The notes below the pieces were generated by a model. It searched no databases. It saw only the letters and a program-made list of their open reading frames with translations, and was not told the DNA's origin. From Lachnospiraceae bacterium (lineage in GTDB: Bacteria > Bacillota > Clostridia > Lachnospirales > Lachnospiraceae): DNA of 24,659 nucleotides. The stretch covers positions 1 to 24,659 of the forward strand of contig CAAGDV010000019.1 of the NCBI GenBank assembly GCA_900768755.1. The letters are read 5' to 3'. Below, in pieces: positions 7,448-14,624 of the stretch. A program made the position numbers and the translations under genes. How positions within the stretch are numbered: the stretch's first letter is position 1; every line of letters begins with the position of its first letter.

Positions 7448-8815
7448 ATGAAAAGAAAGATATTATTTTTCCCAATTTGTATTATGATTATGCTGGCAGC
7501 AGTCTCAGGATGTAAAAAGAAAGGCGTGCCTGATTTGAATCCCGGGGAAGTTTATTCGGACACAGTTGAGTCTGTCGGCGAAACCGATAGTGATGCAGCC
7601 GGAACAACGATAGACGATACAACCGATGAAATCAGTGCAACATCCGAATCCGAATCGGAAACTTTTAATGAAACAGAACCGTCTACGCAGGTACCGACAG
7701 AAGCAACAACAGAAGCAACAACAGAAACAGCAACAGAAATAACAACAGAAATACCTACGATTCCTCCGACTGAACCTCCTGTTACGGTGGATAGTATACT
7801 TGCAGGGATGACAGTTGAAGAAAAAGTGTATCAGATGTTTATTCTGATGCCTGAGAATCTGACAAAGACTAACAGGGTTACTAATTTTGATAATGTATTT
7901 GAAACCGAACTTAACAAATATCCGGTGAGCGGAATTATTATGATGACCGGCAATATCGTTGACCCTGAGCAGATTAAACTAATGCTCGAAAAGATAACGG
8001 AGTCCTCATATAACAGGATAGGGCTACAACCTTTCCTTTGTGTTGATGAGGAGGGGGGCAAGGTCGCAAGGATTGCCAACAATGACGCTTTTGATGTAGT
8101 GAACGTGGGCAATATGTGTGACATATCGTCTGAGACGGAGGCTTACAACGCCGGGGTAGCAATGGGGACATATCTGAACGAATTAGGTTTTAATTTTGAT
8201 TTTGCGCCGGTAGCAGATGTTCTGACAAATGAAGAAAACACGGTTGTACGGTATCGTTCTTTCGGTTCCGATCCGATTGCGGTAAGAGACTATGCAATGC
8301 AGGTGTCAAAGGGATTGCAGAGTCAAGGCATTATGTCATGCTATAAGCATTTCCCGGGACATGGCGCAACAGCCGGAGATACCCATGACGGATTTGCATA
8401 TACTGACAAAACTTATGCCGAGCTGGTACAGAGTGAGCTTGTTCCTTTTGCCGCTGCACAGGCAGTTGGCGTTAATGCGGTTATGGTGGCGCATATATCT
8501 TTGCCGAATGTGGTGGGAGATGAGACTCCGGCATCGCTTTCTTCTGTGATAATAACGGACATTCTCCGAGGTGATTTGCAATTTGATGGTCTTGTGATTA
8601 CGGATGCACTTAATATGCAGGCGATATGTAATAATTATTCCTCTGCCGAGGCTGCAATCATGGCTGTGGACGCCGGAGCGGACATACTGTTGAGTCCTAA
8701 AGATTTCAGGGAGGCATCGGCTGCAATAATTGAAGCGGTCAAATCGGGAAGAATATCGGAACAGAGAATTGATGAGTCAGTAAGGAGAATAATCAAGGCA
8801 AAATTAGCGTTGTAA
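7448..8815 (+). CDS. NagZ-like beta-N-acetylhexosaminidase lipoprotein (GH3)
   Basis: A 455-residue exported glycosidase expected to remove terminal N-acetylglucosamine from muropeptides or other glycans. Residues 1-22 are a lipoprotein signal (Lys/Arg start, hydrophobic core, lipobox VSGC, C22). Residues about 35-112 are a Thr/Glu-rich linker with repeated TEATTE-type units that would span the cell wall. The GH3 domain follows: substrate loop VDEEGGKV (D200-K205), KHFPGHG (300-306) with the D311-T-H313 dyad characteristic of NagZ enzymes, and the nucleophile in ITDALNM (D386). As in NagZ there is no C-terminal beta-sandwich domain. The ribosome binding site (AAGAGG) is rather distant. It lies before a deacetylase lipoprotein of similar design. 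Confidence 0.92.
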   Translation: MKRKILFFPICIMIMLAAVSGCKKKGVPDLNPGEVYSDTVESVGETDSDAAGTTIDDTTDEISATSESESETFNETEPSTQVPTEATTEATTETATEITTEIPTIPPTEPPVTVDSILAGMTVEEKVYQMFILMPENLTKTNRVTNFDNVFETELNKYPVSGIIMMTGNIVDPEQIKLMLEKITESSYNRIGLQPFLCVDEEGGKVARIANNDAFDVVNVGNMCDISSETEAYNAGVAMGTYLNELGFNFDFAPVADVLTNEENTVVRYRSFGSDPIAVRDYAMQVSKGLQSQGIMSCYKHFPGHGATAGDTHDGFAYTDKTYAELVQSELVPFAAAQAVGVNAVMVAHISLPNVVGDETPASLSSVIITDILRGDLQFDGLVITDALNMQAICNNYSSAEAAIMAVDAGADILLSPKDFREASAAIIEAVKSGRISEQRIDESVRRIIKAKLAL

Positions 8816-8890
8816 TGGGGCTCGATTTTGCCTTGAGGAAACCGGGGCGAACGTTTATTGTTTAATACGTTTAATATGGAATAGAAATGA

Positions 8891-8919
8891 TTGAAATTCT
8901 TCCCGTCAAGTGTTACAAT
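8891..8919 (+). promoter_or_regulatory. Sigma-A-type promoter of the deacetylase gene
   Basis: TTGAAA (8891-8896) and TACAAT (8914-8919) are spaced by exactly 17 bases. Transcription would begin near 8926, 39 bases before the ATG, whose AAGGAG is at 8953-8958. The deacetylase therefore has its own promoter and is not simply an extension of the GH3 transcript. Confidence 0.7.
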
Positions 8920-8964
8920 TTTTGTATATAGACAAATGATTTTGCAGTAATTAAGGAGAATATA

Positions 8965-10020
8965 ATGAAGAATACATCAATATTGAGAAAAATGCCCAAG
9001 GTTGTTGTTTTGGTTATAGTATTATGCATGATGTTTAATCTGGCAGCATGTGGTGAAAGAAGTAATAAGAATACAACAATAGCAACAAGCTCCGATGCAG
9101 ATAAAGGAAGCGAAACCGGAGATGATACTCAGAGTACATCTGAAACAGAGACTGAAACCGTGACTGAAACCGAGGAAGAGAGCAGTACCCCCGAGGAGGA
9201 GAGCACGACTGAAGAGAATACTCAAGGTGAAGAAGAAACATCAGCTAATACAGGAAACAGTGGTTATACAGACAGCGGATTTGTAGTAAATGACCCGGAC
9301 AATACAAGAGGGTTATCCGAAACACGTGTAGGATTTGGATGCGGTGTGGCTTCGAACGGAAAACCCCATGCGTCATCTGTTGGGACACAAGCGCAGATAG
9401 ACAAGTTTTCGAATGCTATGGCACTTGTATGGGACAGCAAAACAACAGAAAAAGTTATTTATCTGACTTTTGACTGTGGATATGAATACAATGGAAACAG
9501 CATAAAGATTCTGGATGTCTTGAAGGAAAAAGATGTAAAAGCTGCTTTTTTCTGCACGCTTCCATTCTTAAAAGATAATACAGAATCTGTGGAAAGAATG
9601 ATTAACGAAGGACATACTGTAGGAAATCACAGTACTACTCATCCTTCCTTTGCAACAATCTCACGCAGTAAGATGGCATCAGAGCTGTGGAATGTACATA
9701 AGTGGTTATTGGATAATTACAACTATACATGTTCATATTTCAGACCGCCAATGGGAGAATACACTGAGAGTTCTCTGGATCTTACAACTAGTGTAGGATA
9801 TCGTTCGGTATTCTGGTCTTTTGCGTATAGGGATTGGGAAACGGCGAATCAGCCGTCCGTAGAAGATGCGCTTGAGACTATGAAGAACCGCCTGCATCCG
9901 GGAGAAGTTATGTTACTACACGCAGTGTCTGACACCAATGTGGCGGCATTAGGAGACTTCATTGATTATGCAAGGGAACAGGGATATATATTTAAGACAT
10001 TAGATGATTACGAGTGGTAA
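8965..10020 (+). CDS. PdaA-like polysaccharide (muramic acid) deacetylase lipoprotein
   Basis: A 351-residue exported CE4/NodB-fold de-N-acetylase. The signal ends in lipobox LAAC (C29), followed by an acidic Thr/Glu-rich linker (about residues 35-105). Motif 1 is TFDCGYE (D170, C171), motif 2 is HTVGNHSTTHP (H222, H226), motif 3 is RPPMGEY (260-266), then WSFAYRDW and LLHA (H319). The replacement of the second Asp of the usual TFDDG by a non-Asp residue, and the WS-x-A-x-x-DW block, are features of PdaA, which acts on muramic acid in delta-lactam (spore cortex) formation; PdaA itself has Asn at that position, here Cys. Whether it serves sporulation or vegetative wall editing cannot be told. 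A strong terminator follows. Confidence 0.9.
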   Translation: MKNTSILRKMPKVVVLVIVLCMMFNLAACGERSNKNTTIATSSDADKGSETGDDTQSTSETETETVTETEEESSTPEEESTTEENTQGEEETSANTGNSGYTDSGFVVNDPDNTRGLSETRVGFGCGVASNGKPHASSVGTQAQIDKFSNAMALVWDSKTTEKVIYLTFDCGYEYNGNSIKILDVLKEKDVKAAFFCTLPFLKDNTESVERMINEGHTVGNHSTTHPSFATISRSKMASELWNVHKWLLDNYNYTCSYFRPPMGEYTESSLDLTTSVGYRSVFWSFAYRDWETANQPSVEDALETMKNRLHPGEVMLLHAVSDTNVAALGDFIDYAREQGYIFKTLDDYEW

Positions 10021-10075
10021 AACTGCATTGCATAGATAAATAGTTTTCGGAGAATGTCGGATAGTTGTATATTCT

Positions 10076-10110
10076 GACCACTTATCTTTTCTGATAGGTG
10101 GTCTTTTTAT
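10076..10110 (+). terminator. Intrinsic terminator after the deacetylase gene
   Basis: GACCACTTATC (10076-10086) pairs with GATAGGTGGTC (10093-10103) with one G-U pair, around a TTTTCT loop, followed by TTTTTATTTT. It closes the transcript begun at the 8891 promoter. Confidence 0.88.
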
Positions 10111-10134
10111 TTTACAATGAAGGAGATGTATGAT

Positions 10135-10671
10135 ATGGAAAAGGATTTGTTGCTGGTAAGACCGTCAGAGGAATATTTCTCAGAGCTGGCGGCTTACAAA
10201 AAAGAGTTTATCGACAACGGGGACTCTATGGATGGGTGCGGACCGCTCAGGAGATATGATGATATGAAAGAGTATCTTGAGATGGTCAACAGATACCTTA
10301 GCCGGGAGACACTTCCGGAGGGAAGGGTTGTGGCATCGCAGTTTTTGTGCATCAGAAAGAGCGACAGAAGACTCGTCGGAATGATTCAGGTCAGACACTA
10401 TTTTAATGAGTATTTGGAAAAATACGCCGGACACATCGGATATTCCGTAAGACCCTCCGAGAGGCGGAAGGGATATGCCGCATGGATGCTTGATAACATC
10501 AAACCTTTCTGCAGAAGCATTAACCTTGACAAAATTCTTGTCTGCTGTGTTGACAGCAATGAAGGAAGCAGAAGAACTATACTTAGTAACGGCGGCGTCT
10601 ATGACGGAACGGCTTATTTAGAGGAAGAGGATGTCAATTTAGAGAGGTATTGGATTGATTTGAAGGAATGA
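10135..10671 (+). CDS. GNAT-family N-acetyltransferase
   Basis: A 178-residue acetyl-CoA-dependent acyltransferase. The central GHIGYSVRPSERRKGYAAWML segment is the GNAT acetyl-CoA binding strand and loop (R-R-K-G-Y-A fitting Q/R-x-x-G-x-G/A), preceded by the LVGMIQVRHYFN strand and followed by ILVCCVDSNEGSRRTILSNGG, the usual end of the fold. The substrate is unknown. ATG 10135 is chosen since AAGGAG (10120-10125) lies 9 bases before it; ATG 10117 would precede that site. The gene begins just after the deacetylase terminator and is followed 18 bases later by the phosphodiesterase gene, so the two may share a transcript. Confidence 0.88.
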   Translation: MEKDLLLVRPSEEYFSELAAYKKEFIDNGDSMDGCGPLRRYDDMKEYLEMVNRYLSRETLPEGRVVASQFLCIRKSDRRLVGMIQVRHYFNEYLEKYAGHIGYSVRPSERRKGYAAWMLDNIKPFCRSINLDKILVCCVDSNEGSRRTILSNGGVYDGTAYLEEEDVNLERYWIDLKE

Positions 10672-10689
10672 GAAGGACAGGAGATTGGC

Positions 10690-11808
10690 ATGAACAGAAA
10701 ATTAGGTTTGCATAATTACGAAAACTGTATCGCGAACCTGCCGAATTCCATACTGAAGTACTTTGGTGTTGCTTTGGCAGGAAAATCATTACCATTAGCT
10801 GATGAGATTCTTAAGAAAGACTATAAAAATGTCGTCGTTTTGCTTCTTGACGGGATGGGAACCTGTATTATGGAGCACAATCTGGACGAAAAGGGTTTTT
10901 TCAGAAAACATTTTGTCAGCTCCGTCAATACGGTTTTTCCTCCTACTACGGTTGCGGCAACGACATCAGTATTGAGCGGGCTGCAGCCTATAGAACACGC
11001 GTGGCTTGGCTGGGATTGCTATTATCCTCAGGTGGATAAGAATGTCACGGTATTTTTGAATACGGAGCAGGGAACGGACAAGCCCGTATCGGAGGAAAAT
11101 GTACCATGGAAATATTGTGGTTATGAATCTGTTGTTGATAAGCTGGTTAAGGCAGGAAAAAAAGCTTTTAACGTGGTGCCGTTTCTCCCGCCGTATCCGG
11201 ACTGTTTTGATGCAATATGCAGTCAGATTGTTAAGCTTTGTGCGGAGGAGGGCAGGAAATACATATATGCTTATTGGAATGAGCCTGATTCTACCATGCA
11301 CAGGTGCGGCTGTTATAGTGATGCGGCACGGAGTGTGCTGGAATATCTGGAAGAAGATGTTGAAGAACTTTGCGGAAAGTTAGAAGATACTCTGTTAATT
11401 GTGACGGCTGACCATGGACATATTGACGGAAGAAATGTGTCAATTACGGATTATCCCGAGATTATGGATTGTCTTGTAAGAATGCCGTCAATCGAGCCCA
11501 GGGCTTTGAATCTGTATGTCAAAGAGGAGAAGCGCGTGCAGTTTGAAGCGGAATTTAATAAAGAATTCGGCGATGATTTTATTCTGTTAACGAAGGAGGA
11601 GGTATACCGGGATAATATATTCGGAACGGGAGCCCCGCACCCCAATGTTGATGCGATGCTTGGGGATTATCTGGCGATAAGCATGACGAATCTTACAATT
11701 TTTAACTCACGGGAGGAAGCGGAAGATTTTAAGGGAGTTCACGCGGGATACACGAAGGATGAGATGCTTGTTCCGGTTATTGTGTTTGATGCGGAAGAAA
11801 ACGGCTGA
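10690..11808 (+). CDS. Type I phosphodiesterase/nucleotide pyrophosphatase-family protein
   Basis: A 372-residue member of the alkaline-phosphatase superfamily (Phosphodiest domain) with the full two-metal set visible: D54 in LLLDGMG, candidate nucleophile T86/T87 in FPPTTVAATTS, D200 and H204 in NEPDSTMH, D241-H242 in TADHGH and H351 in GVHAGYT. Such enzymes hydrolyse phosphate mono- or diesters; the natural substrate is not clear. There is no signal peptide or membrane segment, so it should be cytoplasmic. AGGAGA at 10678-10683 supports the ATG. It is probably co-transcribed with the GNAT gene. Length and motif order are normal for bacterial intracellular members. Confidence 0.9.
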   Translation: MNRKLGLHNYENCIANLPNSILKYFGVALAGKSLPLADEILKKDYKNVVVLLLDGMGTCIMEHNLDEKGFFRKHFVSSVNTVFPPTTVAATTSVLSGLQPIEHAWLGWDCYYPQVDKNVTVFLNTEQGTDKPVSEENVPWKYCGYESVVDKLVKAGKKAFNVVPFLPPYPDCFDAICSQIVKLCAEEGRKYIYAYWNEPDSTMHRCGCYSDAARSVLEYLEEDVEELCGKLEDTLLIVTADHGHIDGRNVSITDYPEIMDCLVRMPSIEPRALNLYVKEEKRVQFEAEFNKEFGDDFILLTKEEVYRDNIFGTGAPHPNVDAMLGDYLAISMTNLTIFNSREEAEDFKGVHAGYTKDEMLVPVIVFDAEENG

Positions 11809-11859
11809 GAAAATTATGTAATAACATGTTGAATTGGGATACATGAAACATTGATTGTT

Positions 11860-11888
11860 TTTAAAGACAATTCAGCGGACGGTATAAT
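11860..11888 (+). promoter_or_regulatory. Promoter candidate before the double hairpin
   Basis: TATAAT (11883-11888) with TTTAAA (11860-11865) at 17 bases. Initiation near 11895 would fall at the base of the following hairpin rather than before a gene. Confidence 0.4.
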
Positions 11889-11892
11889 TAAA

Positions 11893-11970
11893 ATCGAGTA
11901 GGCTGACACCTACTCGATGTGCAGCAAAAGACAGCCCCGGAAGTGTTGGCCTTCCGGGGCTGTCTTGTTA
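11893..11970 (+). ncRNA. Possible small RNA: 5' hairpin plus terminator hairpin
   Basis: Between the phosphodiesterase gene and the convergent transporter gene there is a perfect 10-bp inverted repeat, ATCGAGTAGG (11893-11902) with CCTACTCGAT (11909-11918), then 9 unpaired bases and a 16-bp GC-rich stem (11928-11966). A TATAAT box lies immediately upstream. This could be a small RNA of about 75-80 nucleotides, or simply two stacked hairpins ending two convergent operons. No Rfam family is recognised. Confidence 0.3.
11928..11966. terminator. Bidirectional terminator hairpin
   Basis: AAGACAGCCCCGGAAG (11928-11943) and CTTCCGGGGCTGTCTT (11951-11966) are perfect 16-base reverse complements with a 7-base loop, placed between convergent genes. 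The T-runs are short on both sides (TTGTTATTG on plus, TTTTGC on minus), so strength rests mainly on the stem. Confidence 0.8.
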
Positions 11971-11984
11971 TTGTATCATATCAT

Positions 11985-13340
11985 TTACTTCTGTGCCGCT
12001 TTCTTTGCTGCGAGCGCCTTATCGGACGGGCGGACAAAGAACAGGCTCAAAAGAAGTGCAATTACATAAAGAACGATGGTTGCATAGAGAACATACTGAT
12101 AACCTGTGGGGTTAACCATGACCTCATGACCGTCAACAATCTTTGACACTTCATTTCCGAAATGGTTGACAATCCATGTTGCCATCTGGTTACCGGTAAG
12201 TCCGGCAAATGCCCATGCGGAAAGCGTGATTCCATGAATGGCACTTATGTTGCCCATTCCGTAATGGTCAGAGAGAAGCGTAGGAACATTGGAGAATCCT
12301 CCGCCGTAGCCTGCATTGACAACCATAATGAGGCAGATTACAATCGCCACCAGAATAACACCTGACTCGGCATTCTTGATACCGTTTGTCGCAATTACCA
12401 GGCCGGTAAATGCAATTGAAAGGATAAAGATTATTTTGTAAATTGTATTACGGTCCTTCATCTTGTCTGCCCATGCAGAGAAACCAAGACGTCCGCCTGC
12501 ATTGAATACCGCAGATACGGTTGAAAGGATTCCTACGAAGCTGCCGACGCCGATGCACTTGTAAATCATCTTCTCCTGTGAGATGAGAGCAAGTCCGCAG
12601 GTTATGTTGATGTAGAACATTAACCAGATACCAACGTAGTTGAGAATCGGCTTTGACTTGATTGTGGCCCAAATGCCGGTTCCTTTTTCCTTGGTCTGAG
12701 GCTCATGCCATCCGTCCGGTTTCTTAAGAAGAAGGTGGCCGACGAACATCATCACAAAATATACACCGGAGAGAATCCAGAACATTTTGTAGATACCGCC
12801 CTCGCCGAGTCCCTTAAGCATTGACTGCATAATGGGGCTGGCAATGGCTTTTGCCGCACCGAATCCTGCAACGGCAAGTCCTGTTGCAAGGCCCTTGCGA
12901 TCCTTGAACCACAACATAAGAGTTTTGACCGGCGAGAGATATCCGGTTCCGAGACCGATTCCCATAATCAGACCGTAACATATGTATATTCCGACCAGTG
13001 CAAGTACGCTTCCCTTGTGGGCGCCGCCGTACCAGATGAAAAATCCTGTCCCTGCCATACCAAGCGCAAAACAAACTGCTGCAATGAGAGAGGATTTATG
13101 GATGTCCTTCTCAACTACATTTCCCAAAAATGCCGCCGACATTCCGAGAAAGAAAATAGCGAAACTGAATGCCCATTCAGTTGCACTTTTAGAAAATCCG
13201 ATGTACTCCGAGATTTCCTGACTAAAGATTGACCAGCAATAAACCGTACCGATACTGCAATGCAGCAGTAGGGCAGGAATTGCGGCACGCACCCATTTGT
13301 TAGAGCGCCATCCGCCGCTCTTTGGTGTACTTTCACTCAT
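11985..13340 (-). CDS. OFA-family (oxalate/formate antiporter-like) MFS transporter
   Basis: A 451-residue major facilitator protein with about 12 hydrophobic helices. The N-terminal SIGTVYCWSIFSQEISEYIGFS stretch, the LGTGYLSPVKTLMLWFKDRKGLATGLAVAGFGAAKAI loop-and-helix and the late GGGFSNVPTLLSDHYG motif are typical of the OFA/YhjX group, whose members exchange or import small carboxylates. The substrate cannot be fixed from sequence. ATG 13340 is preferred because GGAGGA lies 10 bases upstream; a TTG 18 bases earlier would lie within that site. It has a good sigma-A promoter with a perfect palindrome at the start of transcription and ends at the 11928-11966 hairpin, so it looks like a regulated single-gene unit. 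Confidence 0.92.
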   Translation of the reverse strand: MSESTPKSGGWRSNKWVRAAIPALLLHCSIGTVYCWSIFSQEISEYIGFSKSATEWAFSFAIFFLGMSAAFLGNVVEKDIHKSSLIAAVCFALGMAGTGFFIWYGGAHKGSVLALVGIYICYGLIMGIGLGTGYLSPVKTLMLWFKDRKGLATGLAVAGFGAAKAIASPIMQSMLKGLGEGGIYKMFWILSGVYFVMMFVGHLLLKKPDGWHEPQTKEKGTGIWATIKSKPILNYVGIWLMFYINITCGLALISQEKMIYKCIGVGSFVGILSTVSAVFNAGGRLGFSAWADKMKDRNTIYKIIFILSIAFTGLVIATNGIKNAESGVILVAIVICLIMVVNAGYGGGFSNVPTLLSDHYGMGNISAIHGITLSAWAFAGLTGNQMATWIVNHFGNEVSKIVDGHEVMVNPTGYQYVLYATIVLYVIALLLSLFFVRPSDKALAAKKAAQK

Positions 13341-13376
13341 AACTATCGAGTCCTCCAATTAATCTGATTGTAATAC

Positions 13377-13402
13377 TGTGATATCGCATTGCCGATATCA
13401 CA
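13377..13402. promoter_or_regulatory. Perfect palindrome at the transporter transcription start
   Basis: TGTGATATCG (13377-13386) and CGATATCACA (13393-13402) are exact reverse complements separated by 6 bases. On the minus strand the palindrome starts at about +2 of the transporter transcript and ends 36 bases before the ATG. It may be an operator (the TGTGA...TCACA ends resemble CRP/FNR or Rex half-sites, but the centre is too long for those) or a 5' UTR hairpin. Confidence 0.6.
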
Positions 13403-13410
13403 ACATTTCT

Positions 13411-13439
13411 ATTATATATGAATGTCGAATATAATTCAA
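13411..13439 (-). promoter_or_regulatory. Sigma-A-type promoter of the OFA transporter
   Basis: On the minus strand TTGAAT (13439-13434) and TATAAT (13416-13411) are separated by exactly 17 bases. Transcription should begin near 13404. Confidence 0.75.
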
Positions 13440-13481
13440 GAAAATATTTCCATGGAATGCTCCGGACGGCGTGCAATCCTT

Positions 13482-14492
13482 TCAGACTGTTTCTATGAAA
13501 AAAGTCTGGACGCCGCCGGTATTGTATGTCTCAATGCGATACAGAGAATCTGCACCTTCAAACTGGAAGAAGGTGTAAATCGATGTGCAGTAGATTGAGG
13601 TTACGGTTCCTTCAACAACCGTGTACGGGTCGGAACCGACGTGATTTATTTTGCACAATGCCGGCTTATCACCGGCTGTCTGGTAAAATACCATTCCGTC
13701 ATACACATTGTAAAGGGTGACGGGTTCAGAGGTGAGCACATAGACCCTGTCAGTCAAAAGGTCTACACAGGTGAGTCTGTTATCATTGTCAAGGTCAATA
13801 TAATACAGATAATCATCAACAACACTTGCCATGGCGGTATTTCCGGTGTATACCATTCTGTAAGAGCCGTCAGACATATTCATTGCGTACACGGAATTGT
13901 CATCATCAGAACCGGAGTAAATAATCTCGCCGGTTATCACGCAGGAGTTGTTTACATCATAATCATTCAGTACGGATGAACCGTTGCCCTTTATGGAAAC
14001 CTTGTATGTCACATTGGTATTGTTACGGTTGGCATTAAACACCAAAGTGTTACCCGAAAGCGACAAATCGGTTGAGTATCCCACGAAAAGAGTGTTTTTG
14101 CGGCTGCCGTCGCGCATGCAGCGCACAACGCCGTACAACTCACTGTCAAGAAGAGAAGACGCGTTTAAGGACTGCGACGCATTGGTCCTCACATAATATA
14201 AATATTTGCCGGCGGCGTTTATATATCCGGCACTGTCCGGTGAAACATAACGGATGTCGGAACAATCCGGTTTCATAGAGTATAGTCTGCCGTTGTCGTA
14301 GGGATTGGAAAAGAAAATTGTTCCGTCGGATTCACAAAAGGCACCGCCGCTTAACAGGTTGCCGGCAGAATTACCGATTGTGTCAGCCGTGTTGCCCGGA
14401 ACAATCGCCGTTATGCGGTTATACAGAAAAATTCCGAGAACCACCGAAACAACAAGCAGAACCGGAATTAAATAACGAATTGCCTTTTTCAT
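13482..14492 (-). CDS. Membrane-anchored DUF5050-like beta-propeller protein
   Basis: A 336-residue protein with an N-terminal membrane anchor (residues about 7-25 after MKKAIRY) and a large extracytoplasmic part. That part is built of repeated Y-Y-x-x/L-Y units (GRLYSMKPDCSD, GKYLYYVRT, GEIIYSGSDDDNSVYAMNMSDGS, DYLYYIDLDNDNRLTCVDL, YDGMVFYQT), as in DUF5050/low-density-lipoprotein-receptor-like propellers of Clostridia. The function is unknown, probably extracellular binding. The start is at 14492 because AAGGGG lies 7 bases upstream; frames reaching back to 14546 lack a site and would cross the promoter. It is divergent from pheA and upstream of the transporter gene on the same strand, which has its own promoter. 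Confidence 0.75.
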   Translation of the reverse strand: MKKAIRYLIPVLLVVSVVLGIFLYNRITAIVPGNTADTIGNSAGNLLSGGAFCESDGTIFFSNPYDNGRLYSMKPDCSDIRYVSPDSAGYINAAGKYLYYVRTNASQSLNASSLLDSELYGVVRCMRDGSRKNTLFVGYSTDLSLSGNTLVFNANRNNTNVTYKVSIKGNGSSVLNDYDVNNSCVITGEIIYSGSDDDNSVYAMNMSDGSYRMVYTGNTAMASVVDDYLYYIDLDNDNRLTCVDLLTDRVYVLTSEPVTLYNVYDGMVFYQTAGDKPALCKINHVGSDPYTVVEGTVTSIYCTSIYTFFQFEGADSLYRIETYNTGGVQTFFIETV

Positions 14493-14517
14493 ATCTTGCC
14501 CCTTATTATTTATGTAT

Positions 14518-14546
14518 ATTATCTGACAAAAATTAAAGATTTTCAA
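14518..14546 (-). promoter_or_regulatory. Promoter of the DUF5050-like gene
   Basis: Minus-strand TTGAAA (14546-14541) and GATAAT (14523-14518) are spaced 17 bases; the start of transcription would be near 14511, some 18 bases before the ATG. Confidence 0.6.
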
Positions 14547-14586
14547 GTTGAATATATACTTTTTTTGTACAAAATATGCGATGATG

Positions 14587-14595
14587 TGTTATACT
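14587..14595 (+). promoter_or_regulatory. Extended -10 promoter of pheA
   Basis: TGTTATACT gives the TG-n-TATACT pattern. A weak -35 (TGTACA, 14566-14571) lies 18 bases upstream. The short leader (about 23 bases to the ATG) leaves no room for a T-box or phenylalanine attenuator. Confidence 0.5.
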
Positions 14596-14624
14596 ATGCC
14601 AGAGAGAAAAACCGGAGGTGGAAA

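Noticed and set aside
7681..7760. ACAGAAGCAACA-type tandem repeats considered as a CRISPR or satellite array
   Set aside because: They are in-frame codon repeats of the Thr/Glu linker in the GH3 lipoprotein, with no spacers.
12162..12365. Plus-strand frames inside the OFA transporter gene
   Set aside because: The minus-strand gene has clear transporter helices, a ribosome binding site and a promoter; the plus frames have none.
13377..13402. Palindrome considered as a specific Rex or CRP/FNR operator
   Set aside because: The half-sites match only at TGTGA/TCACA and the total span of 26 bases is longer than those operators; kept only as an unassigned palindrome.
14547..14624. Possible T-box or phenylalanine attenuator before pheA
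   Set aside because: The distance from the predicted start of transcription to the ATG is about 23 bases and contains no hairpin or leader peptide.
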